Source: CAVPLM01 sp963713545 (GTDB taxonomy: Bacteria > Actinomycetota > Thermoleophilia > RBG-16-64-13). Taken from it: 64,000 bases of DNA. The notes beneath the pieces were generated by a model. That model was not told where the DNA came from. It did not search any database and was given only the letters and a program-made list of their open reading frames with translations. Of the stretch, positions 26,514 to 33,973 are shown piece by piece. Where the stretch lies: NCBI GenBank assembly GCA_963713545.1, contig CAVQME010000002.1:124001-188000 (forward strand). The letters are read 5' to 3'. The position numbers and the translations under genes were made by a program. The stretch's first letter is position 1. Each line of letters begins with the position of its first letter.

Positions 26514-27815
26514 TCAGTTGTGGTTGTCGTCTCCGGGTCGAAGTCCTGAAAGCGAGACAAGAGTCTGCTTCTGAACAAACGATTCGCCCTCAGGTGCGAG
26601 AGGACACACACTAAACAGGCCGGAGCAGTGGTCGAGGACCAGTGGTAGGGATCCCGTCCAACCCGTATGCGTGTTGGCCAGCAATTCGAGGTCCACGCGT
26701 CCGAAGGCATCCTCTGACAATCCCGACAACTGCTCGAGAAAGAGTGTCGATCGCGTCGGCAGTCCACAGAAGCTAGGGTCGGATCGATCGAGGGGGGTGG
26801 AGGAGACCACACCGGGTATCGAGTCCGCGACCAGGGCGCTATCCAGGCGAGCGAGCACCTGCCCCCTTGGCCGAGCGTCGCTCAACGGCAAAAGATGCTC
26901 GAGATCGTCGACCAGGATGAGCGGAGTCTTGCCATGCCGTTCCTCCGACTCCCGGGCTCGGGACCGAGCGTCTCCCAGAAAAGCGCTCGCCACGTCCTGA
27001 TGAGCCGGGATCGTTTCGACCAGCGATAGGAAGGGCAGCACGGAGCTCTGCAATGCCAGGTCCAGATTAGCGAGCGTTTCGAGGTGATCCGGACCCAAAC
27101 ATCGGGTGCGCAGGGCCGTCCGTGGGATCGTCGGACCGCCCAGGATACTGCCCAGTGTACTCACTAGCCGCTCCCACGCGCCCAGGCTTCCCCCACGCAG
27201 CGAATAGTAGACGACCGGACGCCCGGAAGTGACAGACTCCCACGCCATCGAGTCCAGAAACGACGTCCGCAGGTCGGCCGGTCGCGCCAGAACCAGATGC
27301 AGGCCGCTGCCGAACCCCCCGCCAAGACGAGCGTCAAGCTCCACCAGCCCCGAGGGGACTACCGCGTGACGCTGGTCCGCCTGCCTAAGAAACCTTCGCA
27401 AATACTCGCTGGGTCCGTTCGCGGTGTCTCCGGGCTCGCCGGCCATCGACCGTGCTGGCACCGCTGTCCTGGTCGGGCGCGAGGGCACTGGTCGTTCTGT
27501 CGGGCGGAAGAGAGCCGCAAGCCCCTCGCTCATCGAAGCGCGACCCGCGTGGCGAGACCGCCTTGGGGGCCGTGGTGATTCCTGCTCAGCAGCCATGAGC
27601 CCGGTTTTCGCTTCGAGAACCTCTGGGGTCCGTAACGCATCCGGCGACCCCACGGTCCTGGGAGCGACCGGTTCGAGCTCGTCCATCTCCCAACGCTCGA
27701 CGGACCCCCTGGCCGCCCTGTTACGCAGGGCGGCCGCAATAAGCTGCTCGAGGTAGCCTGCCAGCTCCCGTTCTTCCTCGGACCCCTGAACGGCCGCCCG
27801 GCCTTCATCTGTCAT
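26514..27815 (-). CDS. DnaB/RecA-fold protein with degenerate P-loop
   Basis: The 433-residue protein has a disordered N-terminal third (Pro/Arg/Ser-rich, about 50-135) and a helicase-like core. GLVELDARLGGGFGSGLHLVLARPADLRTSFLDSMA (158-191) aligns in style with the DnaB segment LD...GG...G.L...AARP..GKT, but the GKT is replaced by LRT. Then come PVVYYSLRGGSLGAWERL and a Walker B-like ILVDDLEHLLP. ATP hydrolysis is therefore doubtful. I used ATG 27815 (MTDEG) rather than an upstream start. It could be a structural or regulatory paralogue of replicative helicase or KaiC-like proteins, or a decaying gene. Confidence 0.6.
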   Translation of the reverse strand: MTDEGRAAVQGSEEERELAGYLEQLIAAALRNRAARGSVERWEMDELEPVAPRTVGSPDALRTPEVLEAKTGLMAAEQESPRPPRRSRHAGRASMSEGLAALFRPTERPVPSRPTRTAVPARSMAGEPGDTANGPSEYLRRFLRQADQRHAVVPSGLVELDARLGGGFGSGLHLVLARPADLRTSFLDSMAWESVTSGRPVVYYSLRGGSLGAWERLVSTLGSILGGPTIPRTALRTRCLGPDHLETLANLDLALQSSVLPFLSLVETIPAHQDVASAFLGDARSRARESEERHGKTPLILVDDLEHLLPLSDARPRGQVLARLDSALVADSIPGVVSSTPLDRSDPSFCGLPTRSTLFLEQLSGLSEDAFGRVDLELLANTHTGWTGSLPLVLDHCSGLFSVCPLAPEGESFVQKQTLVSLSGLRPGDDNHN

Positions 27816-27879
27816 AGGCGCTCTGTCCACACTAATGTCGACATTCGACGCGGGCCTATCGGGTCCTATGCGAAAAGCG

Positions 27880-27910
27880 CCGGGGCGCACCTCTTGGAGG
27901 TGCGCCCCGG
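27880..27910 (-). terminator. Terminator after the SHOCT/PLDc_N gene
   Basis: A perfect 14-bp GC-rich stem (27880-27893 with 27897-27910) has a 3-base loop and is followed on the minus strand by CGCTTTTCGC. It ends the minus-strand cluster 27943-29298. Confidence 0.8.
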
Positions 27911-27942
27911 GTTAGCGCACGAGCTAGAAAGAAGGAGTCGGG

Positions 27943-28305
27943 TCAGACGAGAAGCTTGGCCTTCTGCGCCTGGAACTCCTCCTCGGTGATGACCCCCTGC
28001 TCTTTCAACTTGGCGAGGGTCTCTAGGTCCTGAGCGGGACTGGGTGAAGCTCCCTCCACCCGCGGAGCCCAACGAGCCTCCTCAGGCTCCGGCTTGGGCC
28101 GAGCTATGAGGTAGATGATCGTGCCTATCAGAGGCAGGATGATGACGAGCACGAACCAGCCTGCCTTGGCCCCTCCACCCATATCGTGCCTACGGAAGAT
28201 GTCCCAGATCGTGAACGCCCAGATCAGGAACAGCGCGATCCAGATCAGGATCAGGAAGAAGAAACCCAGGAAACCTAATGCACCCGTTTCGATCTGAAGA
28301 CCCAT
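27943..28305 (-). CDS. PLDc_N-like membrane protein with C-terminal SHOCT motif
   Basis: The 120-residue protein has two hydrophobic helices (about 9-33 and 48-68) separated by TIWDIFRRHDMGGGAKAGW, the phospholipase-D N-terminal (PLDc_N) pattern of small membrane proteins, ending YLIARPKPEP. The C-terminus is a SHOCT motif: LETLAKLKEQGVITEEEFQAQKAKLL. It probably sits in the cytoplasmic membrane with the SHOCT part inside. It is the last gene of a minus-strand cluster with a second SHOCT protein and a DUF6325 protein. Confidence 0.8.
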   Translation of the reverse strand: MGLQIETGALGFLGFFFLILIWIALFLIWAFTIWDIFRRHDMGGGAKAGWFVLVIILPLIGTIIYLIARPKPEPEEARWAPRVEGASPSPAQDLETLAKLKEQGVITEEEFQAQKAKLLV

Positions 28306-28474
28306 TCCCTAATCCCTCCCGTTCCGAGGTAGCCGTTCCGTTGCTCTGGTCGTTGCCGGACCCTCCGTCAATGGGTCCCCTGGCAAAACACCATAGCACA
28401 GGGTCAAATCCTGCAATACCCCCGGGATCAGCACTCGACCCCTCACAGGGCCGGGGCGGACCTTCACCCGGGGC

Positions 28475-28837
28475 CTACAATCCTAGCAGCTTGGCCTTCG
28501 CGGCTGCGAACTCCTCCGGCGACAGGATGCCTGCCTGCTGCATCTGGGCGAGCTGCTGGAGCTGCGCCATGGTGTCGGGGGCCGGTGCGGCCGCGGGAGC
28601 TGCGGGGGCGGCAGCCTGCTGCTGGGCTACGGCTGCGGCGGCAGCCTGGGCGGCGGCGGCTTCCATTGCGGCCTGTTGCTCCTGCGCCTGATAGGCGGCC
28701 AATTCCTGCTGATCGGCGGCCATCTGCTGCTTCTGGTCGTATTTCTTTTCCTGATGGTGGTGTACCGCTCCGGCCGTCCCTGCCACCACGGCCGTCGTAG
28801 CCGCCACTCTCACCAGTCCGCCTCGTCTCCTTCGCAT
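28475..28837 (-). CDS. Gln/Ala-rich SHOCT-domain protein
   Basis: The 120-residue protein starts MRRRRGG followed by a weak hydrophobic segment (VAATTAVVAGTAGAV) and HHHQEKKYDQKQQ. Residues 40-88 are a Gln/Ala-rich helix-forming stretch (QQAAMEAAAAQAAAAAV). The C-terminus is SHOCT: QLAQMQQAGILSPEEFAAAKAKLLGL. Such proteins occur beside DUF6325 and PLDc_N genes in Actinobacteria. The role is unknown; a membrane-tethered oligomerising protein is plausible. Confidence 0.8.
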   Translation of the reverse strand: MRRRRGGLVRVAATTAVVAGTAGAVHHHQEKKYDQKQQMAADQQELAAYQAQEQQAAMEAAAAQAAAAAVAQQQAAAPAAPAAAPAPDTMAQLQQLAQMQQAGILSPEEFAAAKAKLLGL

Positions 28838-28869
28838 GATGCTTGTTCTCCCTTCCGTCTCTGATCAGC

Positions 28870-29298
28870 TTAGTCTTTGAGCGCTTTCGCTTCGTCGATA
28901 GCCGCCTGAACCACTTCATGGGGGATGCGCGCGTAGTCGACGAGGATGCCATCAGCTTCAAGGAGGGTCTCCTGGAAGCGCCGGGCCCAGAGGTTCTCCC
29001 ATACCAGCACCGCAGCCGAGGTATTGGGTTTGAGTTCGTCAGCAAAGGCCTCGAGGTCCTCTTCACACAACAGATCGCCGAGTTCTTTCTCAAACCCAAA
29101 CGCCTCGGCCTCCTCGGTGGCCAGATCCTCCAGCTCGAAGGCGAGCACCGAGCCGTCGGCGTCTTTCGAGACGAAGGCCAGATCCATGACCCGGATAGTA
29201 CCGTTGGAGACTAGATCCCCCAAAGCCGGGAGGATGTCTCCTTTGAACTTGTTCCCCGGAAACCCGATGACGATGTACTCCACAGGCCCCAACGACAT
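28870..29298 (-). CDS. DUF6325-family protein
   Basis: The 142-residue protein begins MSLGPVEYIVIGFPGNKFKGDILPAL, the typical opening of DUF6325, with IRVMDLAFVSKDADG and a central Gly-poor acidic helix. It continues SAAVLVWENLWARRFQETLLEADG. GGGAGG precedes ATG 29298, which sets the start over the longer open frame to 29361. First gene of the three-gene minus-strand cluster. The family is linked to small stress- or membrane-associated clusters, without a defined function. Confidence 0.8.
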   Translation of the reverse strand: MSLGPVEYIVIGFPGNKFKGDILPALGDLVSNGTIRVMDLAFVSKDADGSVLAFELEDLATEEAEAFGFEKELGDLLCEEDLEAFADELKPNTSAAVLVWENLWARRFQETLLEADGILVDYARIPHEVVQAAIDEAKALKD

Positions 29299-29555
29299 GA
29301 TCGCCTCCCTCGCTTTGGCCAGGCCTTCCCACCTCTGTGGGCGGTTGATCCTGCATTGCATGACTCGCGGAGTCTACCCGACAAGGCTCCACGCCGAAAC
29401 ATCGGCTATTCCCTGCTACGCCCCGATGCCGCTCTCTGACCGATTGTCCGGAGGCAGAACTCCGAGGTCGATCTGAACCGTCAGGTACTCTTCATGACCG
29501 TCGGCACCGGGGCGCACGCATACTACTGACTCGGTTGGTCTTGGCCAGGACGGCC

Positions 29556-29584
29556 TTGCCACCCGCGGAGCCCGGTTGTATCAT
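29556..29584 (+). promoter_or_regulatory. Sigma-A promoter of tRNA-Val
   Basis: TTGCCA (29556-29561), a 17-base spacer and TATCAT (29579-29584) end 12 bases before the tRNA. Confidence 0.7.
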
Positions 29585-29596
29585 GACCGCCCTGAT

Positions 29597-29668
29597 GGGC
29601 GCTTAGCTCAGGGGGAGAGCGCTTCCTTGACGCGGAAGAGGCCACAGGTTCAAATCCTGTAGCGCCCA
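29597..29668 (+). tRNA. tRNA-Val(GAC)
   Basis: The acceptor is GGGCGCT/AGCGCCC, the anticodon arm CTTCC-TTGACGC-GGAAG and the T-arm ACAGGTTCAAATCCTGT. CCA is not encoded. thrS starts 42 bases downstream. Confidence 0.95.
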
Positions 29669-29710
29669 CTGTCTCGTTGCCGGCCTATCGCATCCTGCTT
29701 GCGAGGTTTC

Positions 29711-31567
29711 ATGAGAGTTGCGCTCCCCGATGGATCGGACATCGTCGTTGCCGATGGAGCGACCGCGGCCGACGTCGCAGAGAGTATCGGGCCACGCCTG
29801 GCCAAGGCCGCGTTGGCGGCCCGGGTGGGGGACCAGTTGGTCGATCTCAGCGCGCCTCTGACCGAAGGGGATCGGGTGGAGATCATCACCGCCTCGTCTC
29901 CCGAGGGGCTCGACGTCATCCGTCATTCGGCCGCTCACCTCCTCGCCGAAGCCGCTACCCGGCTCTATCCTGGCACCAAAGTCGCCATCGGTCCGGCGAT
30001 CAAAGACGGCTTCTACTACGATTTTGAATTCCCTCAGCCGGTTGGGGAGGACGACCTGCCCCGCATAGCGGAAGAGATCCAGGGCCTTGTGAACCAGCGT
30101 CTGCCGTTCGGACGGCGGGAGGTCAGCAAGGAGGAAGCGCTCGCGCTTTTTTCCGACGAGCCCTATAAGCTGGAACTCATCCACGACCTTCCCGACGAGG
30201 CCACCATCAGCGTATACCGGCAGGGTGATTTCCTCGACCTCTGCCGGGGACCGCACGTCCCGGACAGCGGCCGCGTGGGGGCGGTCGGACTACTGTCGGT
30301 CGCGGGCGCATATTGGCGAGGGAAGAGCGAGAACACCATGCTCACCCGTATCTACGGGACCGCCTTCCCCACAGCCAAGGAGCTGCAGGAGCACCTCGAC
30401 CGCCTGGAGATGGCCCGGCAACGCGACCACCGTCGCCTGGGCCGGGAGATGGGCCTGTTCAGCTTCCACGACGAGGGGCCCGGGTTCCCCTTCTTCCATG
30501 CCAAAGGCATGCGCGTGATCAACGCGCTTCTTGACTACTGGCGGCGCGAGCACACAGCCGCCGGCTACGAGGAGACCAAAACGCCGATCATGCTGGAGAA
30601 GACCCTGTGGGAGCGTTCGGGCCACTGGGACAACTACAAGGACAACATGTACTTCACCACCATCGACGATGTCGATTTCGCCGTCAAGCCGATGAACTGC
30701 CCCGGCGGCACGCTCATCTATAAGAGCGAGCAGCACTCGTACCGTGATCTCCCGCTGCGCATGGCGGAACTCGGTCTGGTCCACCGTCACGAGATGTCCG
30801 GGGTGCTCCAGGGGCTGTTCCGCGTGAGGCTCTTCACCCAGGACGACGCTCACATCTACTGCCTGCCGGAGCAGGTGGAGGACGAGGTGCTGGCGGTCAT
30901 CGAGCTGGTGCGCCGCATGTACAGGACTTTCGGCTTCGACCGGGTGCAGGTGGAGCTCTCCACGCGCCCAGAGAAGTCCATAGGCAGCGACGCCATGTGG
31001 GAGACAGCAGAAAAGGCCCTGGCCGCCGCCTTGGAGCGGGCCGAGTTGCCGTACACGCTCAATCCGGGTGACGGTGCCTTCTACGGTCCCAAGATCGACT
31101 TCCACATCGAGGACGTGATGGGGCGGACATGGCAGTGCGCTACCTGTCAACTGGACTTCGCCATGCCGGAGCGCCTCGACCTCGACTACGTGGGGGAGGA
31201 TAACCAGCGGCACCGCCCTGTCATGATCCACCGCACCGTTCTGGGTAGCATCGAGCGCTTCCTAGCGATCCTCATCGAGCACTATGGCGGGGCCCTGCCG
31301 CCATGGCTGGCTCCGGTCCAGGTCATGGTGGTACCCGTAGCCGACCGGCACGCCGACTACGCGGCCGAGGTGGAGCGCGCTCTGCGGTGCGCCGGCGTGC
31401 GCGCGGAGGTCGACCTGCGTACCGAGTCGGTCTCGAAGAAGATCCGCGATGGCGAAGTGGCGAAGGTGCCCTTCATGCTGGTCGTGGGCGACCGTGAGGT
31501 GGAACAGCGTACCGTGACGCTCCGCACCCGAGGGAGCAAAGACACCACGCCGCTCGGGCTCGTCTGA
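29711..31567 (+). CDS. thrS: Threonyl-tRNA synthetase
   Basis: The 618-residue enzyme has an N-terminal TGS domain (about 1-60), the editing domain with HSAAHLLAEA and DLCRGPHVP, and the class II core: MNCPGGTLIYKS (zinc Cys), RMAELGLVHRHEMSGVLQGLFRVR, FTQDDAHIY and DFAMPERLDLDYVGEDN. The anticodon-binding domain is at the end (VMVVPVADRHADYA). I chose ATG 29711; an in-frame TTG 12 bases upstream is possible. No T-box leader fits between tRNA-Val and the gene. It may be read through from the tRNA promoter. Confidence 0.96.
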   Translation: MRVALPDGSDIVVADGATAADVAESIGPRLAKAALAARVGDQLVDLSAPLTEGDRVEIITASSPEGLDVIRHSAAHLLAEAATRLYPGTKVAIGPAIKDGFYYDFEFPQPVGEDDLPRIAEEIQGLVNQRLPFGRREVSKEEALALFSDEPYKLELIHDLPDEATISVYRQGDFLDLCRGPHVPDSGRVGAVGLLSVAGAYWRGKSENTMLTRIYGTAFPTAKELQEHLDRLEMARQRDHRRLGREMGLFSFHDEGPGFPFFHAKGMRVINALLDYWRREHTAAGYEETKTPIMLEKTLWERSGHWDNYKDNMYFTTIDDVDFAVKPMNCPGGTLIYKSEQHSYRDLPLRMAELGLVHRHEMSGVLQGLFRVRLFTQDDAHIYCLPEQVEDEVLAVIELVRRMYRTFGFDRVQVELSTRPEKSIGSDAMWETAEKALAAALERAELPYTLNPGDGAFYGPKIDFHIEDVMGRTWQCATCQLDFAMPERLDLDYVGEDNQRHRPVMIHRTVLGSIERFLAILIEHYGGALPPWLAPVQVMVVPVADRHADYAAEVERALRCAGVRAEVDLRTESVSKKIRDGEVAKVPFMLVVGDREVEQRTVTLRTRGSKDTTPLGLV

Positions 31568-31634
31568 AGCCACGGCCACCATCGCCGAGCAGTCGAGCAC
31601 TCCGGCAGCAGGCACGTGCGACTGAGCCGGATGC

Positions 31635-31663
31635 TTGAGCCCGCCGCCTACTTGGGTTATACT
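31635..31663 (+). promoter_or_regulatory. Sigma-A promoter of infC-rpmI-rplT
   Basis: TTGAGC (31635-31640), a 17-base spacer and TATACT (31658-31663) are followed by a leader of roughly 170 bases before infC. Confidence 0.8.
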
Positions 31664-31771
31664 GCCGCCTTGCATAAAGAGGAAGCCACCCTTCCCACCT
31701 CGTGCCTATGGTGGCGCGGAGGTCAAGCCATAGAGAGTTCGGTCCGGCGAGCCCGGGCCGCTGCATTGGGG

Positions 31772-31794
31772 AGCGGTGGGTGCACCGCTTTTTT
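31772..31794 (+). terminator. Attenuator-like terminator in the infC leader
   Basis: AGCGGTG/CACCGCT with loop GGTG is followed by a T6 run. It lies between the infC promoter and the gene, so transcription must pass it. Upstream, CTATGG (31707-) and CCATAG (31728-) can pair, giving the leader further structure. Such leaders often carry autoregulation by L20 or IF3; the specific ligand is inference. Confidence 0.75.
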
Positions 31795-31846
31795 GCGTGC
31801 TGGAGAGGTTTCCTAACCGGTAGCGCCGGGGGAGGTGCAGGGCAAC

Positions 31847-32359
31847 ATAGCCGACATCGTTCGCATCAACGAAAAGATCCGCGCAGACGCGGTCCGCTTG
31901 ATCGGGCCGGACGGTGAGCAGGTAGGGATCGTGAGCGTGCCCGAGGCGTTGAGTTACGCCGACCGGCTCAATCTCGATCTGGTGGAGGTGGCCCCGATGG
32001 CTAACCCGCCGGTCTGCAAGGTCATGGATTACGGCAAGTATAGGTACGAGCAGGAACAGAAGGCCAAGGAAGCGCGCAAGCGGCAGACGACGATCAGCAT
32101 CAAAGAGATCAAGCTGCGGCCCAAGATCGACGACCACGATTTCGACACGAAGAAGGGTCATGTCGAGCGCTTTCTCAGAAAGGGAGACAAGGTCAAGCTC
32201 ACGATCATGTTCCGAGGTAGGGAACTGGTGCATCCTCATCTGGGGGAACGACTCCTACGCCGGATGGCCGATGATCTGGCCGACATCGGCGAGATCGAGT
32301 CCGAGCCCAATCTGGATGGCAGGAACATGGTCATGATGCTGGCGCCGAAGCGGAGCTAG
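31847..32359 (+). CDS. infC: Translation initiation factor IF-3
   Basis: About 170 residues: RINEKIRADAVRLIGPDGEQVGIV (N-domain), VCKVMDYGKYRYEQEQK (linker) and IKLRPKIDDHDFDTKKGHVERFL, VKLTIMFRGRELVHPHLG, MVMMLAPK (C-domain). IF-3 controls start-codon fidelity on 30S subunits. GTG 31835 is in frame, but it lies inside the ribosome site GGGGGAGGTG (31828-31837). The next in-frame candidate is ATA 31847, 9 bases after it, which would parallel the AUU start of E. coli infC. I annotate the ATA; GTG 31835 remains the formal alternative. It heads infC-rpmI-rplT. Confidence 0.93.
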   Translation: MADIVRINEKIRADAVRLIGPDGEQVGIVSVPEALSYADRLNLDLVEVAPMANPPVCKVMDYGKYRYEQEQKAKEARKRQTTISIKEIKLRPKIDDHDFDTKKGHVERFLRKGDKVKLTIMFRGRELVHPHLGERLLRRMADDLADIGEIESEPNLDGRNMVMMLAPKRS

Positions 32360-32454
32360 GCCGGGGGCCGGTCCGAGCAATGCTCTCTTCGGGCTTCCGG
32401 CCCGGACTTCTGGGGTGCTCCTGGTTCGTTCGTGTATGCGTGAAGGGAAAACAG

Positions 32455-32658
32455 ATGTCCAAGAACTCGAAAAGCAAGACACACAAGGGTGCGAAGAAGC
32501 GCATCCGGCTGAGCGCCAACGGCAAGCTCATGCGCAGACGGGCGTTCGGCAGCCATCTGCTCACGAAGAAGTCGGCCAATCGTAAGCGCAAGCTGCGCAA
32601 AGCCGTCGAGATAGAACCCCAAGACGCCAATCGGCTCCGCGATCTTCTGGGCCGCTAG
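32455..32658 (+). CDS. rpmI: 50S ribosomal protein L35
   Basis: This 67-residue basic protein has KSKTHKGAKKRIRLSANGKLMRRRA and HLLTKKSANRKRKLRK, the L35 pattern. AGGGAAAAC precedes ATG 32455; the open frame extends upstream to 32380 without support. It sits between infC and rplT as in most bacteria. Confidence 0.95.
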   Translation: MSKNSKSKTHKGAKKRIRLSANGKLMRRRAFGSHLLTKKSANRKRKLRKAVEIEPQDANRLRDLLGR

Positions 32659-32670
32659 GAGGACAGAGCT

Positions 32671-33036
32671 ATGCCCAGAGTCAAGAGGAGCATCAACGCC
32701 CAGAAGAAGCGCCGCAAGACCTTGGACGAGGCCAAGGGATACTGGGGCCTCAAGAAGTCCTCGTACAGAAGAGCCAAGGAACAGCTCATCAAATCCGGCA
32801 CTTACGCCTATCGCGACCGTCGGGCGCGGAAGCGCGAGTTCCGCCGGCTGTGGATCACCCGTATCAACGCGGGGGCCAGGGAGAACGGCCTCAGCTACAA
32901 CCAGTTGATCCATGGGCTCAAAGAGGCTCAGATCGACGTCGATCGCAAGATGCTTGCCGACTTGGCGGTGCGCGAGCCCGAGGTGTTTGCGCAGATAGCC
33001 GCTCGGGCCAAAGAAGCTCTCGGCACCAGCCAGTAG
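32671..33036 (+). CDS. rplT: 50S ribosomal protein L20
   Basis: The 121-residue protein begins MPRVKRSINAQKKRRK and continues AKGYWGLKKSSYRRAKEQL and RLWITRINAGARENGLSYNQLI, all classical L20. It binds 23S rRNA early in 50S assembly and in several bacteria represses its own operon by binding the infC leader. AGGAGGA precedes the start, 12 bases after rpmI. Confidence 0.97.
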   Translation: MPRVKRSINAQKKRRKTLDEAKGYWGLKKSSYRRAKEQLIKSGTYAYRDRRARKREFRRLWITRINAGARENGLSYNQLIHGLKEAQIDVDRKMLADLAVREPEVFAQIAARAKEALGTSQ

Positions 33037-33073
33037 ACCGGCTCGTATCGCTCCCTAGAACGGAGAGCGCGCT

Positions 33074-33907
33074 GTGATCCGCGATATCACCGGGCGGCAG
33101 AATCACAGCGTCAAGCTCGCACGCAAGCTGCAGCAAAAGAAGCATCGGCGCGAACGGGGTCTGCTCCTTGGAGAAGGGATGGACCTCCTCTGCGCCGCGG
33201 TGGAGGCGGGAGCCGATCTGCGTGATGTCCTAGTACGCCGGGATCTGCTCCACGACTTACCTTCCGGCCTGACGCAGCGGGCCGCCGGGAGCGGCCCCTG
33301 CGATGACGCCGGTCTACACATCGGGGTGTGTGACGAGGAAACGCTGGCCTACGCCAGCTCCCTTGGCGGCTCGGCCGATGTCATCTTCACGAGCAGGGAA
33401 CCTGTATGGAGCCTGGGCGACCTGGACCTTACCCGGGGCCTCACATTGTTCCTCGACGGGGTCGGTGATCCTGGGAACGTCGGCACTTTGGTGCGGAGTT
33501 GCGCAGCCTTCGGCGCGGTAGGTGTCGTCTGTTCGCCGGGAACGGCCGATCCATATGGGCCGAAGGCGCTGCGTGGCGGCATGGGAGCTCAATTCAGCGT
33601 GCCTATCGTGACCGAGGTGACTGCGGCCGACCTAAGAGCGAAGCTGGACCGCTCGGCAGGTGCGGAACGCAGCAGCCCCGTTTTACTCGTGGCCGATCCC
33701 CAGGCCGGCGAGGACGTGCGGGGTCTGAGCCTGGCGTCCGGAGCCATCGTGGTACTGGGAGCGGAGCGGAGAGGACCGGGCGCGGAGTGGGAGCCCGAGC
33801 GACATGTCACAATACCTCAGCGAGGCTTCGACTCGCTGAACGTGGCCATGGCCGGCACCGTTCTCCTATATGAGCTGAACAGGAGTGCGTCCGGGCAGCT
33901 GCGGTAG
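33074..33907 (+). CDS. TrmH/SpoU-family RNA 2'-O-methyltransferase
   Basis: This 277-residue SPOUT enzyme has an N-terminal substrate-binding domain starting ITGRQNHSVKLARKLQQKKHRRERGLLLGEG (motif-rich in basic residues). The knotted domain contains LFLDGVGDPGNVGTLVRSCAAFG (motif 1), VVLGAERRGPG (motif 2) and VTIPQRGFDSLNVAMAGTVLLYEL (motif 3). It probably methylates a 23S rRNA or tRNA ribose. The start is GTG 33074. The position between rplT and pheS is typical for this family in Gram-positive bacteria. Confidence 0.92.
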   Translation: MIRDITGRQNHSVKLARKLQQKKHRRERGLLLGEGMDLLCAAVEAGADLRDVLVRRDLLHDLPSGLTQRAAGSGPCDDAGLHIGVCDEETLAYASSLGGSADVIFTSREPVWSLGDLDLTRGLTLFLDGVGDPGNVGTLVRSCAAFGAVGVVCSPGTADPYGPKALRGGMGAQFSVPIVTEVTAADLRAKLDRSAGAERSSPVLLVADPQAGEDVRGLSLASGAIVVLGAERRGPGAEWEPERHVTIPQRGFDSLNVAMAGTVLLYELNRSASGQLR

Positions 33908-33973
33908 CGCTGAGCGCGTTGGTGGCAAAGGCGGCTTTGTTCCGCTAGGATTGAACGCTCGGAGGGAGGAGCT

